From positions 5,332,001 to 5,396,000 of the forward strand of contig CBDHGK010000041.1 in assembly GCA_965263045.1 (NCBI GenBank): a DNA stretch of 64,000 nt. The letters run 5' to 3'. A program made the position numbers and the translations under genes. This DNA is from G963664115 sp965263045 (lineage in GTDB: Bacteria; Acidobacteriota; Terriglobia; 20CM-2-55-15). This document shows positions 35,155 through 44,195 of the stretch, piece after piece. Positions within the stretch are counted from its first letter, which is position 1, and every line of letters begins with the position of its first letter. Below the pieces are notes generated by a model that ran no database searches, was not told where the DNA came from, and saw only the letters and a program-made list of their open reading frames with translations.

Positions 35155-36291
35155 TTATATGGCGATCCGTTCGATCAAGCCCGCGACGATGGCCGCACGC
35201 CACGGAAGAGAGGATATTTCAACGCGTTCCTCGATCTGATGGGCGCCCAGGCCGACGGCGCCCAGGCCGTCCAGTGTCGGCACCCCCATGGCCGAAGTCA
35301 GGTTACCGTCAGACGTGCCCCCGGTCGATCCGCCAGCGAGTGGGCGCCCCATCTCGGCGGCAATTTGCCGCGCGCAGTCGAAGAGCTTCATATTCGCGGG
35401 TGTAGGTTCGAGAGGAGGCCGTCGAAACGCCCCTTCGATTTCGAGCCGTGCGCCCTTCAGAACCGGTTCGAGCGCATTGATCGCGGCGGTAACCCGTTCG
35501 GCCTCCTCCTGGGTCGGTGTGCGTGCGTCAACTTGCAACGTGCATTCAGCGGGAACGACATTGGGACGGGTACCGCCTTTAACTACGGCGACAGTGACGG
35601 TCGTTTTCTTTCCGACATCACCGAGTTTTCTGATTCGCAGTATCTGGTGGGCGATCTCTTCAACGGCGTTGACCCCTTCATCGGGATTGATGCCGGTGTG
35701 AGCTGCCTTTCCTACGGCCTTTACGACAAATCGTCCCATGCCGTTGCGGGCCGTTTTTAGAGTGCCGCCCGGCAGAGGCGGCTCGACGACCAGCACGGCG
35801 CCTACTTCGGCGGCTTGACTCCGCACCAGGGCTCTGGAGCCGGGACTGCCGACCTCCTCATCGCTGATTAGGAGAATTGATACGGGGCGTGCCAGCTTTC
35901 CCCGGACTTGAAGCAGTGCGCGGATGGCCATCCACATCATTGCGATTCCGGCCTTCATATCGAACACCCCGGGGCCTGTTGCCATGTCTCCGTCTATGGT
36001 GAACGGACGTTCGATCAGCACACCCTCCGGCCATACTGTGTCGGTATGTCCGAGAAGCATGATCGGCGTTGAGCCTTCTCCCGGAAAGCGGATCAACATG
36101 TGGTCACCCCGATCTCCCTCAGGAATGCGCGTGGTTTCGGCGCCAAGTTTTCCGAATTCTTCGGACAGAAATTCAACGAGTTGATTGACCAGCGCCCGGT
36201 CGTAGGTGGGCGATTCGAGATTGACGATGCGTTCGAGGAAGTGAACGCCTTCCGGGAGCATGGTCTCAAGTGGGTGGAGCAGGTCGTTCAT
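35155..36291 (-). CDS. M20-family metallopeptidase (glutamate carboxypeptidase / CPG2-like)
   Basis: I use the ATG at 36291 (MNDLLHPLETMLPEGVHFLE); 28 further upstream codons do not look like the family. Metal and catalytic motifs are LLGHTDTVWP, GPGVFDMKAGIAMM, LLISDEEVGSPGS (catalytic and bridging Glu) and a His in GLGAHQIEERVEI. The dimerisation domain includes KAAHTGINPDEGVNAV. Such enzymes cleave C-terminal glutamate or similar residues from small peptides or folates. It has no signal peptide. 379 residues, normal length. Confidence 0.9.
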   Translation of the reverse strand: MNDLLHPLETMLPEGVHFLERIVNLESPTYDRALVNQLVEFLSEEFGKLGAETTRIPEGDRGDHMLIRFPGEGSTPIMLLGHTDTVWPEGVLIERPFTIDGDMATGPGVFDMKAGIAMMWMAIRALLQVRGKLARPVSILLISDEEVGSPGSRALVRSQAAEVGAVLVVEPPLPGGTLKTARNGMGRFVVKAVGKAAHTGINPDEGVNAVEEIAHQILRIRKLGDVGKKTTVTVAVVKGGTRPNVVPAECTLQVDARTPTQEEAERVTAAINALEPVLKGARLEIEGAFRRPPLEPTPANMKLFDCARQIAAEMGRPLAGGSTGGTSDGNLTSAMGVPTLDGLGAVGLGAHQIEERVEISSLPWRAAIVAGLIERIAI

Positions 36292-36485
36292 TGGTGTTCG
36301 GACTCTTGTCCGTCGACGGGCTGCGGCTATAATGGCACGCTCGGAGTTGCTCGATCGAAAGATCTTTGATGTCAATCAGACGCAGGCGGCTGTCCGATGT
36401 CGGTCTTCGCGTTCCGGACAGGGGCCCTCATGTTCAGATGCCGGACAATGACCGACTACCATCCCGTTCATTTCGCTGACTTCCA

Positions 36486-37592
36486 ATGAACATAGCCATC
36501 GTCGGCACGCGCGGTATTCCGGCCAACTACGGAGGCTTTGAAACCTTCGCCGAAGAGCTTTCCACACGTCTGGCCAGCCGCGGCCATCGAATCACCGTCT
36601 ATGGCCGCAGCAACAATGTGCGACATGCGTCCCGTCTGTATCGCGGTGTCCGGCTCGTGATTCTTCCGACGATCCCCACGAAGCACCTGGATACGATAGC
36701 CCACACTTTTGCCTCAGTCTTCCATGTCTTATTTGAGGACTATGACGTCGTGTTGATGTGTAACGCGGCCAATGCGGTTTTCTCGATTGTACCCCGCCTG
36801 GGCGGGATTCCGGTGGCGCTGAACGTTGACGGAATCGAGCGAAAGCGGGGCAAGTGGGGACTCGCCGGACGGACGTTCTATCGACTCTCCGAGCAACTGG
36901 CGAGCGTCCTGCCCACCGTGGTGGTCACCGATGCCGGTGTCATTGAGGACTACTTCCTAGATCATCACGATACGCCATCAGTGATGATCGCCTACGGGGC
37001 GGATTGCCGCCGACAGGAGAGCACCGCGTTCATAGAGACCCTCGGCCTCAGGCACCGTCAGTACCTCCTTTATGTGAGCCGACTGGAGCCGGAGAACAAC
37101 GCTCACCGGGTGATCGAGGCTTACGGGAAGGTCGAAACCTCGATGCCACTGGTCATTGTCGGTGACGCTCCGTATGCAAGGAGCTATATCCATCACCTGA
37201 AGTCTATGGCCGACGATCGGGTGAAGTTTACTGGAGCCATATATGGAGACGGTTGCCTGGAGCTGAGGTCCCATGCATACCTGTATTTCCAGGCGACGGA
37301 AGTGGGTGGAACGCATCCGGCGCTCCTCGAAGCGATGGGCGCCGGGAACTGTGTTCTGGCCAGGGACACCCCCGAACACAGGGAGGTTCTCGGTTCCACC
37401 GGTTTTTATTTCAAAAATACCAACGACCTTGTGGAGTTACTGCGGCAAGCGTTGACGGATCCAGACAACATTTCCCGCTACCGAACCCGAACGCGTTCGC
37501 GGGTTCGGACGCTGTATTCCTGGGAGACCGTTACACAGCAGTACGAAGAACTGTTCGCCTGGATGGTGGAAACGAATATCCGGCAGGCATAG
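36486..37592 (+). CDS. GT4-family glycosyltransferase with DUF1972 N-terminal domain
   Basis: The start MNIAIVGTRGIPANYGGFET is the typical DUF1972 opening of rhamnosyl- and galactosyltransferases of O-antigen or exopolysaccharide clusters. The C-terminal half has LLYVSRLEPENNAHRVIEAY and ATEVGGTHPALLEAMGAGNC, the GT4 nucleotide-sugar site with its EX7E-like glutamates. It is the first of four glycosyltransferases here. The stop codon is formed by the first bases of the MITE-like element (TAG at 37590-37592), so the original C-terminus may have been different. Confidence 0.9.
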   Translation: MNIAIVGTRGIPANYGGFETFAEELSTRLASRGHRITVYGRSNNVRHASRLYRGVRLVILPTIPTKHLDTIAHTFASVFHVLFEDYDVVLMCNAANAVFSIVPRLGGIPVALNVDGIERKRGKWGLAGRTFYRLSEQLASVLPTVVVTDAGVIEDYFLDHHDTPSVMIAYGADCRRQESTAFIETLGLRHRQYLLYVSRLEPENNAHRVIEAYGKVETSMPLVIVGDAPYARSYIHHLKSMADDRVKFTGAIYGDGCLELRSHAYLYFQATEVGGTHPALLEAMGAGNCVLARDTPEHREVLGSTGFYFKNTNDLVELLRQALTDPDNISRYRTRTRSRVRTLYSWETVTQQYEELFAWMVETNIRQA

Positions 37593-37864
37593 CAGCCCGT
37601 GGCAGAAGTCTCGAGGGCCGCGTTACGGCCAAACGGGGCCGGATTCTAGGAGGCGACGACGTTGCAATGCTCATTCATTACGAGGAGTCGGCGACAACGA
37701 AGACGGCCCCGTTTCGCCGTAACCCTATGGGCGCAGGGGGGTTCGGGCCCCAGGCTTTGTCGTTCGTCGGTCACGATGAAAAGACATCGTTCCGCTCCTC
37801 ACTTCGCGCCTGCAACCCGAAGACCCCTGCGCGCGGCCCTCGAGACTTCTGCCACGGGCTGCTA
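37590..37864. mobile_element. 275-bp MITE-like element with 33-bp perfect terminal inverted repeats
   Basis: The ends at 37590-37622 and 37832-37864 are exact reverse complements (begin TAGCAGCCCGTGGCAGAAGT). A second, internal pair of 20-base near-perfect inverted repeats lies at 37622-37641 and 37704-37723 (GTTACGGCCAAACGGGGCCG). No protein is encoded. If the outermost TA is target DNA, the duplication is TA, as for IS630/Tc1-type elements. It joins the glycosyltransferase gene directly. Confidence 0.8.
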
Positions 37865-37964
37865 GCCGAAGGCCAGGGACGGGTCTGACCATGCGGCGGT
37901 CACCCCATTGTGCGATACAATTTTCCTCCACGTCACAGTCCACTGGAAAAAGCGGAGCAAAACT

Positions 37965-39383
37965 ATGAAAACTCAATTGATCGGTTTCACGATAGCCGTC
38001 CTGCTTGCGGCTCCCGCCAGCGGCCAGGATTTTGGTTTCAGTCCGGTATGGCCTCAACTGAGCCCACAGGAACGATCCGACGTGATGACGTTCGCGGAGG
38101 ACTTCAAAGACTTTATGGGTCGGGCGAGAACCGAAATGTGGTTTGTCCGCGAGGGCGTCCGGTTTGCCGAATCGGAAGGATTCGTGGCATGGTCCGCCAA
38201 CGTTAATTCTGAGGATCTGGCTCCCGGTTCCCGGTGGTACGCGGTTAATCGGGACCGCACGCTTGTTCTGTTTGTAATCGGGTCGGAACCGCTCGAACAG
38301 GGGCTGCGAATTGTTAACACTCACATTGATTCGCCGAGGATAGAATTCAAGACCCGACCTCTTCGCGAGCGGAGCGGTATCGTTACGGTTGATGCCCAGG
38401 TGCATGGCGGCATCAAGAATTATCAGTGGGCGAACGTCCCGTTGGCCATGATCGGACGGGTGGACAAGACAGACGGAACGACCGTCTGGATCGAGGTGGG
38501 AACGGAACCGGACGATCCGATTCTTCTGATAACAGATCTCGCGCCTCATGTGGACGCCGATTACCGGGACAGGACGCAGCGCGGCGTGCTCCGTGCCGAA
38601 GAGTTGGAGCCCATCATCGCTTCGCTGCCTCCGGATAAAGATAGTGATCACGAGGATGCGACGGCACGTCTGCTCGCGCTGCTTGATGACGAATACGGTA
38701 TCGACGCCAGGGATTTTCTTTCCGCCGATATTCAGATTGTCCCCGCAACCCAACCGAGAGATGTCGGACTCGACCGCGCACTGGTCGCCGCGTACGGACA
38801 GGACGATCGCTCGACCGGATATGTCAGCCTGCGGTCGATTGCGGAGACTGCAACACCACTCCATACGGTCGTTGCATATGCTGTGAACAACGAAGAGACT
38901 GCGTCCTGGAACACCGGTGTCAATTCCGCGTGGTTTTCGACGCTGGTGTCCGAGATAATCGCTGTGCAGTCGGAAGAATTTAACGACTTGCTGCTGCGTC
39001 GCGCTTACGCAAACTCCGAGGTGTGGGTCAGTGACACCACGACCGCCTTGAATCCCTTGTTTCCCGGGCCCCAGAACGAGCGACTGACCTCTCGGCTGGG
39101 CTACGGCCTGGTCGTGAAGGAGTACGGTGCAGGACGGGAAGCCAACTCCGAGTTCTTTGCCAAAGTGCGAGGGGTACTCGACCGGTCCGGCGTTCGGTGG
39201 CAGACGCACTCCTATGACGCCGGATACGGCGGCGGCACGATAGCGGCCTGGTTTGCGGGGCAGAACATGAACGTGATTGACGTCGGTATCGGTATCGTCA
39301 GCATGCACTCTCCCCTGGAAGTGTCTTCCAAGGTGGACTTGTGGGAACTCCACAAGGGCTTCCAGGCATTTTTCAATCAATGA
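37965..39383 (+). CDS. Secreted M18-family aminopeptidase-like protein
   Basis: I start at ATG 37965, which gives a signal peptide (MKTQLIGFTIAVLLAAPASG); the frame is open 19 codons further. The M18 two-metal set is complete: His in VNTHIDSPRIEFKTRPL, Asp in YGQDDRSTGY, Glu pair in AVNNEETAS, Asp in EVWVSDTTTALNP, and His in IVSMHSPLEVSSK. M18 enzymes remove N-terminal acidic or other residues and are usually cytoplasmic dodecamers; a signal peptide is unusual. It lies inside the glycan cluster without an obvious link. Confidence 0.85.
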   Translation: MKTQLIGFTIAVLLAAPASGQDFGFSPVWPQLSPQERSDVMTFAEDFKDFMGRARTEMWFVREGVRFAESEGFVAWSANVNSEDLAPGSRWYAVNRDRTLVLFVIGSEPLEQGLRIVNTHIDSPRIEFKTRPLRERSGIVTVDAQVHGGIKNYQWANVPLAMIGRVDKTDGTTVWIEVGTEPDDPILLITDLAPHVDADYRDRTQRGVLRAEELEPIIASLPPDKDSDHEDATARLLALLDDEYGIDARDFLSADIQIVPATQPRDVGLDRALVAAYGQDDRSTGYVSLRSIAETATPLHTVVAYAVNNEETASWNTGVNSAWFSTLVSEIIAVQSEEFNDLLLRRAYANSEVWVSDTTTALNPLFPGPQNERLTSRLGYGLVVKEYGAGREANSEFFAKVRGVLDRSGVRWQTHSYDAGYGGGTIAAWFAGQNMNVIDVGIGIVSMHSPLEVSSKVDLWELHKGFQAFFNQ

Positions 39384-39480
39384 GCGGAGAATCGATCAGT
39401 GCACTGAACAAATCTGCTTGCGTGTGGCAAGAGTACGACAAGTTGTGGAATTGCGATGAGACGTTCGACTCTGATAGGGG

Positions 39481-40410
39481 ATGATGATGACCGGAACAAC
39501 CGGTTCCGACGCCAGCCATTCTCTCCGATCTGACGAAAAGACGAAGGTCGGTTCACCCGACTCGAATCGAATCGAACACTGTGATCTGTGCGGCTCGACG
39601 CGTTCATTCCATGTCCTGAATTCAGCAAACCTGGACGGTCCGCTGGTCCGGTGCGCGGCCTGCGGAATGCACTACATCGGTGTACGGTTTTCCGGTTTGG
39701 CATTCGGTGCGGAGTCTTCCCGATTGACTGCGGCCCGGCTTCGTCGAGCAAACGCGCGCTTCGACCATCTTCCAGTCGCCGAAGAACGCCGTTTGAGCGC
39801 CATGAATGCCCGCTGGCGACTGGATCTGATCCGCCGCCATCGTTCATCGGGACGCCTGCTTGACGTTGGATGTGGTTCCGGCGACTTTCTGGCAGCGTCG
39901 GCCAACTACTTTGACGCGTATGGTGTCGAGCCCAATCCCGAACTTGCGAGCGAGGTCGGAGATGAACTCCGTCTACATCGTGGGGTAATTGAGACAGCTC
40001 CCTGGAGTGATTTTGACGTGGTCACGAGCTTTCATGTCATCGAGCACGTGGATTCTCCGGCCGGACTGATTGACTCGGCGGCACAGCGCCTAAAATCAGG
40101 CGGGTTGCTCGTTCTGGAAACGCCGAACATCGGTTCATGGCCGTATCGGGTTTTCCGATCCCGGTGGCGACAGTTTATTCCTGAGCATTACCACTTCTTC
40201 GACCGGAATACCCTGACCCGCATGCTCTCTGAAAGAGGATTCCGGATACTCCAGACGATGAACATCGGAAAGTATGCCAGTTTCGGGCTCGTTATGAATC
40301 GCCTCGGTCGACTAATACCTGTCTTCTGCCGCGTGCCGACCGGCGACGGATCGTACACGTTTCGTTTCAACCCGCGCGACACTCTGCTGGTGCTGGCCAC
40401 GCGGACATGA
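39481..40410 (+). CDS. SAM-dependent methyltransferase with N-terminal zinc knuckles
   Basis: Two Cys pairs (EHCDLCGST and VRCAACGMHY) form a small zinc finger near residues 34-65. The class I methyltransferase core follows: LLDVGCGSGDFLAAS for SAM binding, GVEPNPEL, FDVVTSFHVIEHVDSPAGL, and GGLLVLETPNIGSWPYRVF. Proteins of this shape sit in polysaccharide clusters and methylate sugars or lipid-linked intermediates. Three ATG codons in a row (39481-39489) leave the exact start open; GGGG precedes them. Confidence 0.88.
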   Translation: MMMTGTTGSDASHSLRSDEKTKVGSPDSNRIEHCDLCGSTRSFHVLNSANLDGPLVRCAACGMHYIGVRFSGLAFGAESSRLTAARLRRANARFDHLPVAEERRLSAMNARWRLDLIRRHRSSGRLLDVGCGSGDFLAASANYFDAYGVEPNPELASEVGDELRLHRGVIETAPWSDFDVVTSFHVIEHVDSPAGLIDSAAQRLKSGGLLVLETPNIGSWPYRVFRSRWRQFIPEHYHFFDRNTLTRMLSERGFRILQTMNIGKYASFGLVMNRLGRLIPVFCRVPTGDGSYTFRFNPRDTLLVLATRT

Positions 40411-40449
40411 AGAGAGGATCTGGGAGCGTCCGAGCCTGTCAGCGCCTCC

Positions 40450-40470
40450 TAGCAGCCCGTGGCAGAAGTC
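40450..40470 (+). repeat. Isolated copy of the MITE-like terminal repeat (21 bases)
   Basis: TAGCAGCCCGTGGCAGAAGT and one more base match the outer end of the element at 37590 exactly, then diverge (TTCGGGCCC against TCGAGGGCC). It lies ten bases before the start of the next glycosyltransferase gene. It is probably a truncated element. Confidence 0.7.
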
Positions 40471-40480
40471 TTCGGGCCCT

Positions 40481-41425
40481 ATGAATGTTTCCGTTCAGAT
40501 TGTCACGTTCAATAGCGGATCTGACATTGCGCAATGTCTGGATAGTTTGGCTCATCAGACATACCGAAGTATACGTGTACGTGTTCTCGACAACGCCTCT
40601 GAAGACGATTCCGTCGATGTGCTCAAAGACTGGGATGTCGACATTGTCCGTTCGCAAACTAACGTGGGTTTCGCGGCCGGACACAACTGGCTGGCCCGCG
40701 ACTATCCGGCACCCTACGTCCTGTTTCTCAATCCCGATACCATTCTCGATCCGAATTTTATCGAGGAGTTGATTCGTGTCCTCGATAGCGCGCCCCGGGC
40801 AGGATCGGCGACCGGAAAACTTCTGCGAATGGATGGTCGCACACTTGATTCAACGGGTATTACCATGACTGCGAACCAGAGGCATTTGGACCGCGGTGCG
40901 GGAGAGTGGGATGCCGGGCAGTATGAGGATCCAGGCGCCGTCTTCGGGCCAAGCGGGGCAGCGGCAATGTATCGGTATGCGTGTTTGGAAGATGTCGCAG
41001 TGGAAGGCGACTTCTTTGACGAAGATTTTTTTGCCTACCGGGAAGACGCGGATCTGGCATGGCGCTGCTGCTTGCTGGGATGGGAGTCCCGGTATGTTCC
41101 CGGGGCGGTTGCCCGTCATCGCCGCCGGGTGACCCCGGATGCACGGCCGCGTCTTCCATCGACAATCAATATGCATTCGGTGAAGAACCGATTCATCCTC
41201 CGGATCAACAATATGACACCGGGAGTGTATCGGAAGTACTTCTGGTCGATTACTGCTCGTGATCTGGCTGTCCTTGGATATGTGTTCCTGAAAGAATGGA
41301 CTTCAATCCCCGGGCTGCTGTACGTGATCGGTCAGTTTCCGCGGCTATGGCGAAAACGCCGGATCATTCAGTCCCGCATTCGAGTGGATCCCACTGAGCT
41401 GGAAAAATGGTTTCCGGTAGAATAG
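40481..41425 (+). CDS. GT2-family glycosyltransferase (rhamnosyltransferase-like)
   Basis: The GT-A fold opens with NVSVQIVTFNSGSDIAQCLD. LDNASEDDSVDVL and LFLNPDTILDPNF (the DXD-like metal site) follow, then VFGPSGAAAMYRYACLEDV and FFDEDFFAYREDADLAWRCC, the acceptor-side motif of WbbL-type rhamnosyltransferases. The C-terminus has one hydrophobic segment. It would add sugars to a lipid-linked chain at the cytoplasmic membrane face. A truncated MITE end lies directly upstream, where a promoter would be expected. Confidence 0.9.
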   Translation: MNVSVQIVTFNSGSDIAQCLDSLAHQTYRSIRVRVLDNASEDDSVDVLKDWDVDIVRSQTNVGFAAGHNWLARDYPAPYVLFLNPDTILDPNFIEELIRVLDSAPRAGSATGKLLRMDGRTLDSTGITMTANQRHLDRGAGEWDAGQYEDPGAVFGPSGAAAMYRYACLEDVAVEGDFFDEDFFAYREDADLAWRCCLLGWESRYVPGAVARHRRRVTPDARPRLPSTINMHSVKNRFILRINNMTPGVYRKYFWSITARDLAVLGYVFLKEWTSIPGLLYVIGQFPRLWRKRRIIQSRIRVDPTELEKWFPVE

Positions 41426-41434
41426 TGCACAGCT

Positions 41435-41887
41435 ATGGTTGAAAAAATGATTGGCAGCCTCATTTATGGGGACCACCCGGAACCTCGCAAGGCCCGCCCG
41501 CTCAAGGACCGACTCAAGGTTCCGGTCGCTCTGCTGCTGGCACTTCTGGTGATTGGAGGGGGCCTGTACAAGTTTATGAACTACCGGGAGGAATCCCGGG
41601 TCTATGCCTTACTCGAAGCCATCGCCGCGGATCGGTTTGAGGATGCGTATGCGATGTGGGATGGTGACGAGCGCTATACCCTCGAGGATTTCCTTGTCGA
41701 TTGGGGGGAGGAAGGATTCTATACCACGGGCATGGAGAGCTTCGATGTGATCGATTCCAACAACAGGGGTTCTTCGGTGATTGTTTACGCAACCGTCAAC
41801 GACGGATTTCCGATCGCCGTTCTGGCCGACAAAGAGACGCTCCTGCTCTCGTTTTCACCTGATAACAAGTACTCTGGCAGAAGATAG
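41435..41887 (+). CDS. Small single-pass membrane protein of unknown function
   Basis: The 150-residue protein has a basic cytoplasmic start, one membrane helix (VPVALLLALLVIGGGLYKFM) and about 95 residues outside, with YALLEAIAADRFEDAYAMWD. That last part resembles small DUF4878-like or NTF2-like lumazine folds, but I do not recognise the family. It lies nine bases after the glycosyltransferase gene and is probably co-transcribed with it. Confidence 0.65.
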   Translation: MVEKMIGSLIYGDHPEPRKARPLKDRLKVPVALLLALLVIGGGLYKFMNYREESRVYALLEAIAADRFEDAYAMWDGDERYTLEDFLVDWGEEGFYTTGMESFDVIDSNNRGSSVIVYATVNDGFPIAVLADKETLLLSFSPDNKYSGRR

Positions 41888-42006
41888 TGAGTTCCTGAGA
41901 GCTCGATCGTGACGGCAGGTTCCCCCGGGACGGGCATCGCAATCGTGGTCCCTGGCCCGGAGGGTGGACTCGGAAGAAGTTCAGTCCTCCAACCACTCAA
42001 AATTCC

Positions 42007-42756
42007 ATGACACCCATCACTGCTGTCGTCATAACGCTCAATGAAGAGCGCAACATCGGGCGTTGCCTGGATTCTCTCGCTGACGTTGCTGCCGAGGTGC
42101 TGATCATCGATGCGGGCTCCACAGACCGGACGTGTCAGATCGCGGAGGAAAAAGGCGCTCGTGTGATTACCCGCCCCTGGAAAGGGTATGGCGACCAGAA
42201 GAATTTTGGCAATTCGCAGGCGACACACGCCTACATCTTGTCGCTCGACGCCGACGAAGCCTTGTCGGATGACCTTCGTGCTTCGATAGTTTCGAGTCGG
42301 GACCATGGCCTCGATGGTGTCTACGGTTTTGCCCGTCTGGCCAGCTACTGCGGGCAGTGGATTCGGCACGGCGGGTGGTATCCCAACCGGAAGATCCGTC
42401 TCTTTCCCATGGCTATCGCGAAGTGGGGGAATGATCCTGTCCATGAAGGGTTGACGTTTCAGGGTAACCCACGTGTGACGTGGTTACGGGGCGATCTATA
42501 CCACTATTCGTATTACACCGTTGCCGAACACCGGGATCGGGCCCTCACGTATGCGCGACTCGGTGCCGAAAAGATCTGGAGCACCCGTCAGGCAGGTCTG
42601 TGGTGGCGTTCCCGGTTCGGCCCCGGACTGCGTTTCCTCAAAATGTACCTCTGGAGGTTGGGTTTTCTTGACGGTGCGGCTGGCTACCGAATTGCTCAGA
42701 TCACAGCGCACGAAGTTCGATTGAAGTACAGGCTCGCCCGCCAGCGTCGGCATTAA
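42007..42756 (+). CDS. GT2-family glycosyltransferase (WaaE/KdtX-like, LPS core)
   Basis: The start PITAVVITLNEERNIGRCLD and the following VLIIDAGSTDRTCQIAEEKG, YILSLDADEALSDDL and HGGWYPNRKIRLFPM fit the LPS-core GT2 group, with the DAD metal-binding motif. The C-terminus has a membrane-proximal region rich in Trp and Arg (LWWRSRFGPGLRFLKMYLWR). Members add glucose or galactose to heptose or Kdo. The 3' end overlaps the convergent heptosyltransferase gene by four bases. Confidence 0.88.
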   Translation: MTPITAVVITLNEERNIGRCLDSLADVAAEVLIIDAGSTDRTCQIAEEKGARVITRPWKGYGDQKNFGNSQATHAYILSLDADEALSDDLRASIVSSRDHGLDGVYGFARLASYCGQWIRHGGWYPNRKIRLFPMAIAKWGNDPVHEGLTFQGNPRVTWLRGDLYHYSYYTVAEHRDRALTYARLGAEKIWSTRQAGLWWRSRFGPGLRFLKMYLWRLGFLDGAAGYRIAQITAHEVRLKYRLARQRRH

Positions 42757-43793
42757 TGCGCGGCCAGGCTGGGAGCATGTGTCCCCGTTTCCCGAAGCAG
42801 CAACTGGATTGCTGCTTCGACTTGCCGGGTCGTGACCGACTCAATGCACAGCGGTGTTTCAGCAACGGCACACTCGTAGCCCGGACAGGGATTGCAGTCG
42901 AAGTCGTTTTGAACGATTCGGTGAGCGACGCCCCACGGCCGCCAGCGGTTGGAGTCGGAGGAACCCCAAACGGCGAGCGTGGTGGTGCCGACGGCAGCCG
43001 CAAGGTGCATCGGGCCGGAATCGTTGCCAATGTAGATGTCGGCGCCACGGATCAATTCCGCGAGTTGTGGAATTGTCAGGCCAAAAAGAATGATGCTGTC
43101 TGGCAGACTGCGTGCGGTCTTACCCACGATCGCTTCCTCCCCGGGTCCTGACGTCAACACCGTGGACCAACCGGCTTTCCCCAGGAGCTTGCCGACTGAC
43201 GCGAATCCAGACGCGGACCACTGCTTTGTTGCCATGCGTGTCGCCGGGTGAATCACAACGTAGGGTCGATCTCGGAGCGTCGCACGCACCCACCGGGCCT
43301 CTTCCGGATGGTGTGGGTAGTGAAGCGGGGGGACGGAGTCCTGGCGCACGCCCAACCAGCGAAATATTTCCATCGTGGATTCGACGGTGTGCAGATTGGC
43401 CCCGGGGCGAGGGATGAGGCCGGTATACAGCCGGCCGTACTGGTAGCCTTCAAGACCGATTCGGCGGCCCCATGCGGCACATGAATAAGACAGGCTGGTG
43501 GGACCGCCATGCAGATTTACAATCACATGGAATCGCCTGATGGCAAGGCGGGCAATAGTCTGGTACTTGTCTCTACTTGTGATCAGGATTTCATCGACGT
43601 CCGTATTGAGGTCGAAGCACGAGGCAAACGCGGGCTCCACGAGGACCGAAATTCTGAACCCGGGAAACTCCTCCCGGAGTGCCCGCAGTGGACCCGTCAG
43701 GAGCAGACAGTCGCCCATGGAGCGGAGACGGACCAATAGTATTCGGGCGTTTGAAGGGAGAGTATGGAAGACGTCTCGGATTGGACGAGACAC
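42753..43793 (-). CDS. GT9-family heptosyltransferase-like protein
   Basis: The protein (346 residues) opens with ARILLVRLRSMGDCLLLTGP, the classic WaaC/WaaF start. The C-terminal half has VIHPATRMATKQWSASGFAS, IYIGNDSGPMHLAAAVGTTT and AVWGSSDSNRWRPWG, the ADP-heptose binding region. A Cys-rich tail (CNPCPGYECAVAETPLC) resembles that of WaaF/WaaQ members. It adds heptose to the LPS inner core. The GTG start follows the Trm112-like gene by four bases, so the two are coupled. Confidence 0.9.
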   Translation of the reverse strand: MSRPIRDVFHTLPSNARILLVRLRSMGDCLLLTGPLRALREEFPGFRISVLVEPAFASCFDLNTDVDEILITSRDKYQTIARLAIRRFHVIVNLHGGPTSLSYSCAAWGRRIGLEGYQYGRLYTGLIPRPGANLHTVESTMEIFRWLGVRQDSVPPLHYPHHPEEARWVRATLRDRPYVVIHPATRMATKQWSASGFASVGKLLGKAGWSTVLTSGPGEEAIVGKTARSLPDSIILFGLTIPQLAELIRGADIYIGNDSGPMHLAAAVGTTTLAVWGSSDSNRWRPWGVAHRIVQNDFDCNPCPGYECAVAETPLCIESVTTRQVEAAIQLLLRETGTHAPSLAAH

Positions 43794-43797
43794 TCGA

Positions 43798-43971
43798 TTA
43801 ACCGTCCTCTATGGTCGCTTCGCTCACCAGCATTACCGGAATGTCATCCCGGATCGGGTAGACACGCCTGCATTCGCTGCATTTGAGCCCTTCGTCGTCA
43901 TGGACCAACAACACCGCGGCTTTGCAAAGCGGGCAGACTAAGATCTTCAGAAGCTCTGGATTCACCGCCAC
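43798..43971 (-). CDS. Trm112-family zinc-ribbon protein (57 residues)
   Basis: From GTG 43971 the reading is VAVNPELLKILVCPLCKAAV, a CSEC pair, then VYPIRDDIPVMLVSEATIED and stop at 43798. This is the Trm112/YcaR pattern: two zinc knuckles (CPLC and CSEC) and the RDDIPVML motif. Bacterial members partner methyltransferases or lie by lpxK and LPS genes. The GTG start is not preceded by a strong ribosome site, so a neighbouring GTG or ATT could be used. It precedes the heptosyltransferase gene by four bases. Confidence 0.82.
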   Translation of the reverse strand: MAVNPELLKILVCPLCKAAVLLVHDDEGLKCSECRRVYPIRDDIPVMLVSEATIEDG

Positions 43972-44195
43972 AATGCGTCGATGGTACCATAGCGATCCGT
44001 CCTTCCGACCATGCCGACCGAGTGGTTTTAAGGAACGAAGGCACGCTGGCTACAGAGACATATCGTCGGCTTCGTTGCATTCGTTTCTTTGCCTTGCGAT
44101 AGTTTTCGTATTGACAGGCCTGTCCAACGAACCTTGTCCGTTCGGTAAACTTTCTGGAGTGCTTCCGGTCTGAACTAGAAGTGGGGTGAAATGTC

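Noticed and set aside
37725..39380. 551-codon frame on the minus strand opposite the M18 gene
   Set aside because: It is antisense to a gene with complete M18 motifs and shows no family, so it is a GC-rich shadow frame.
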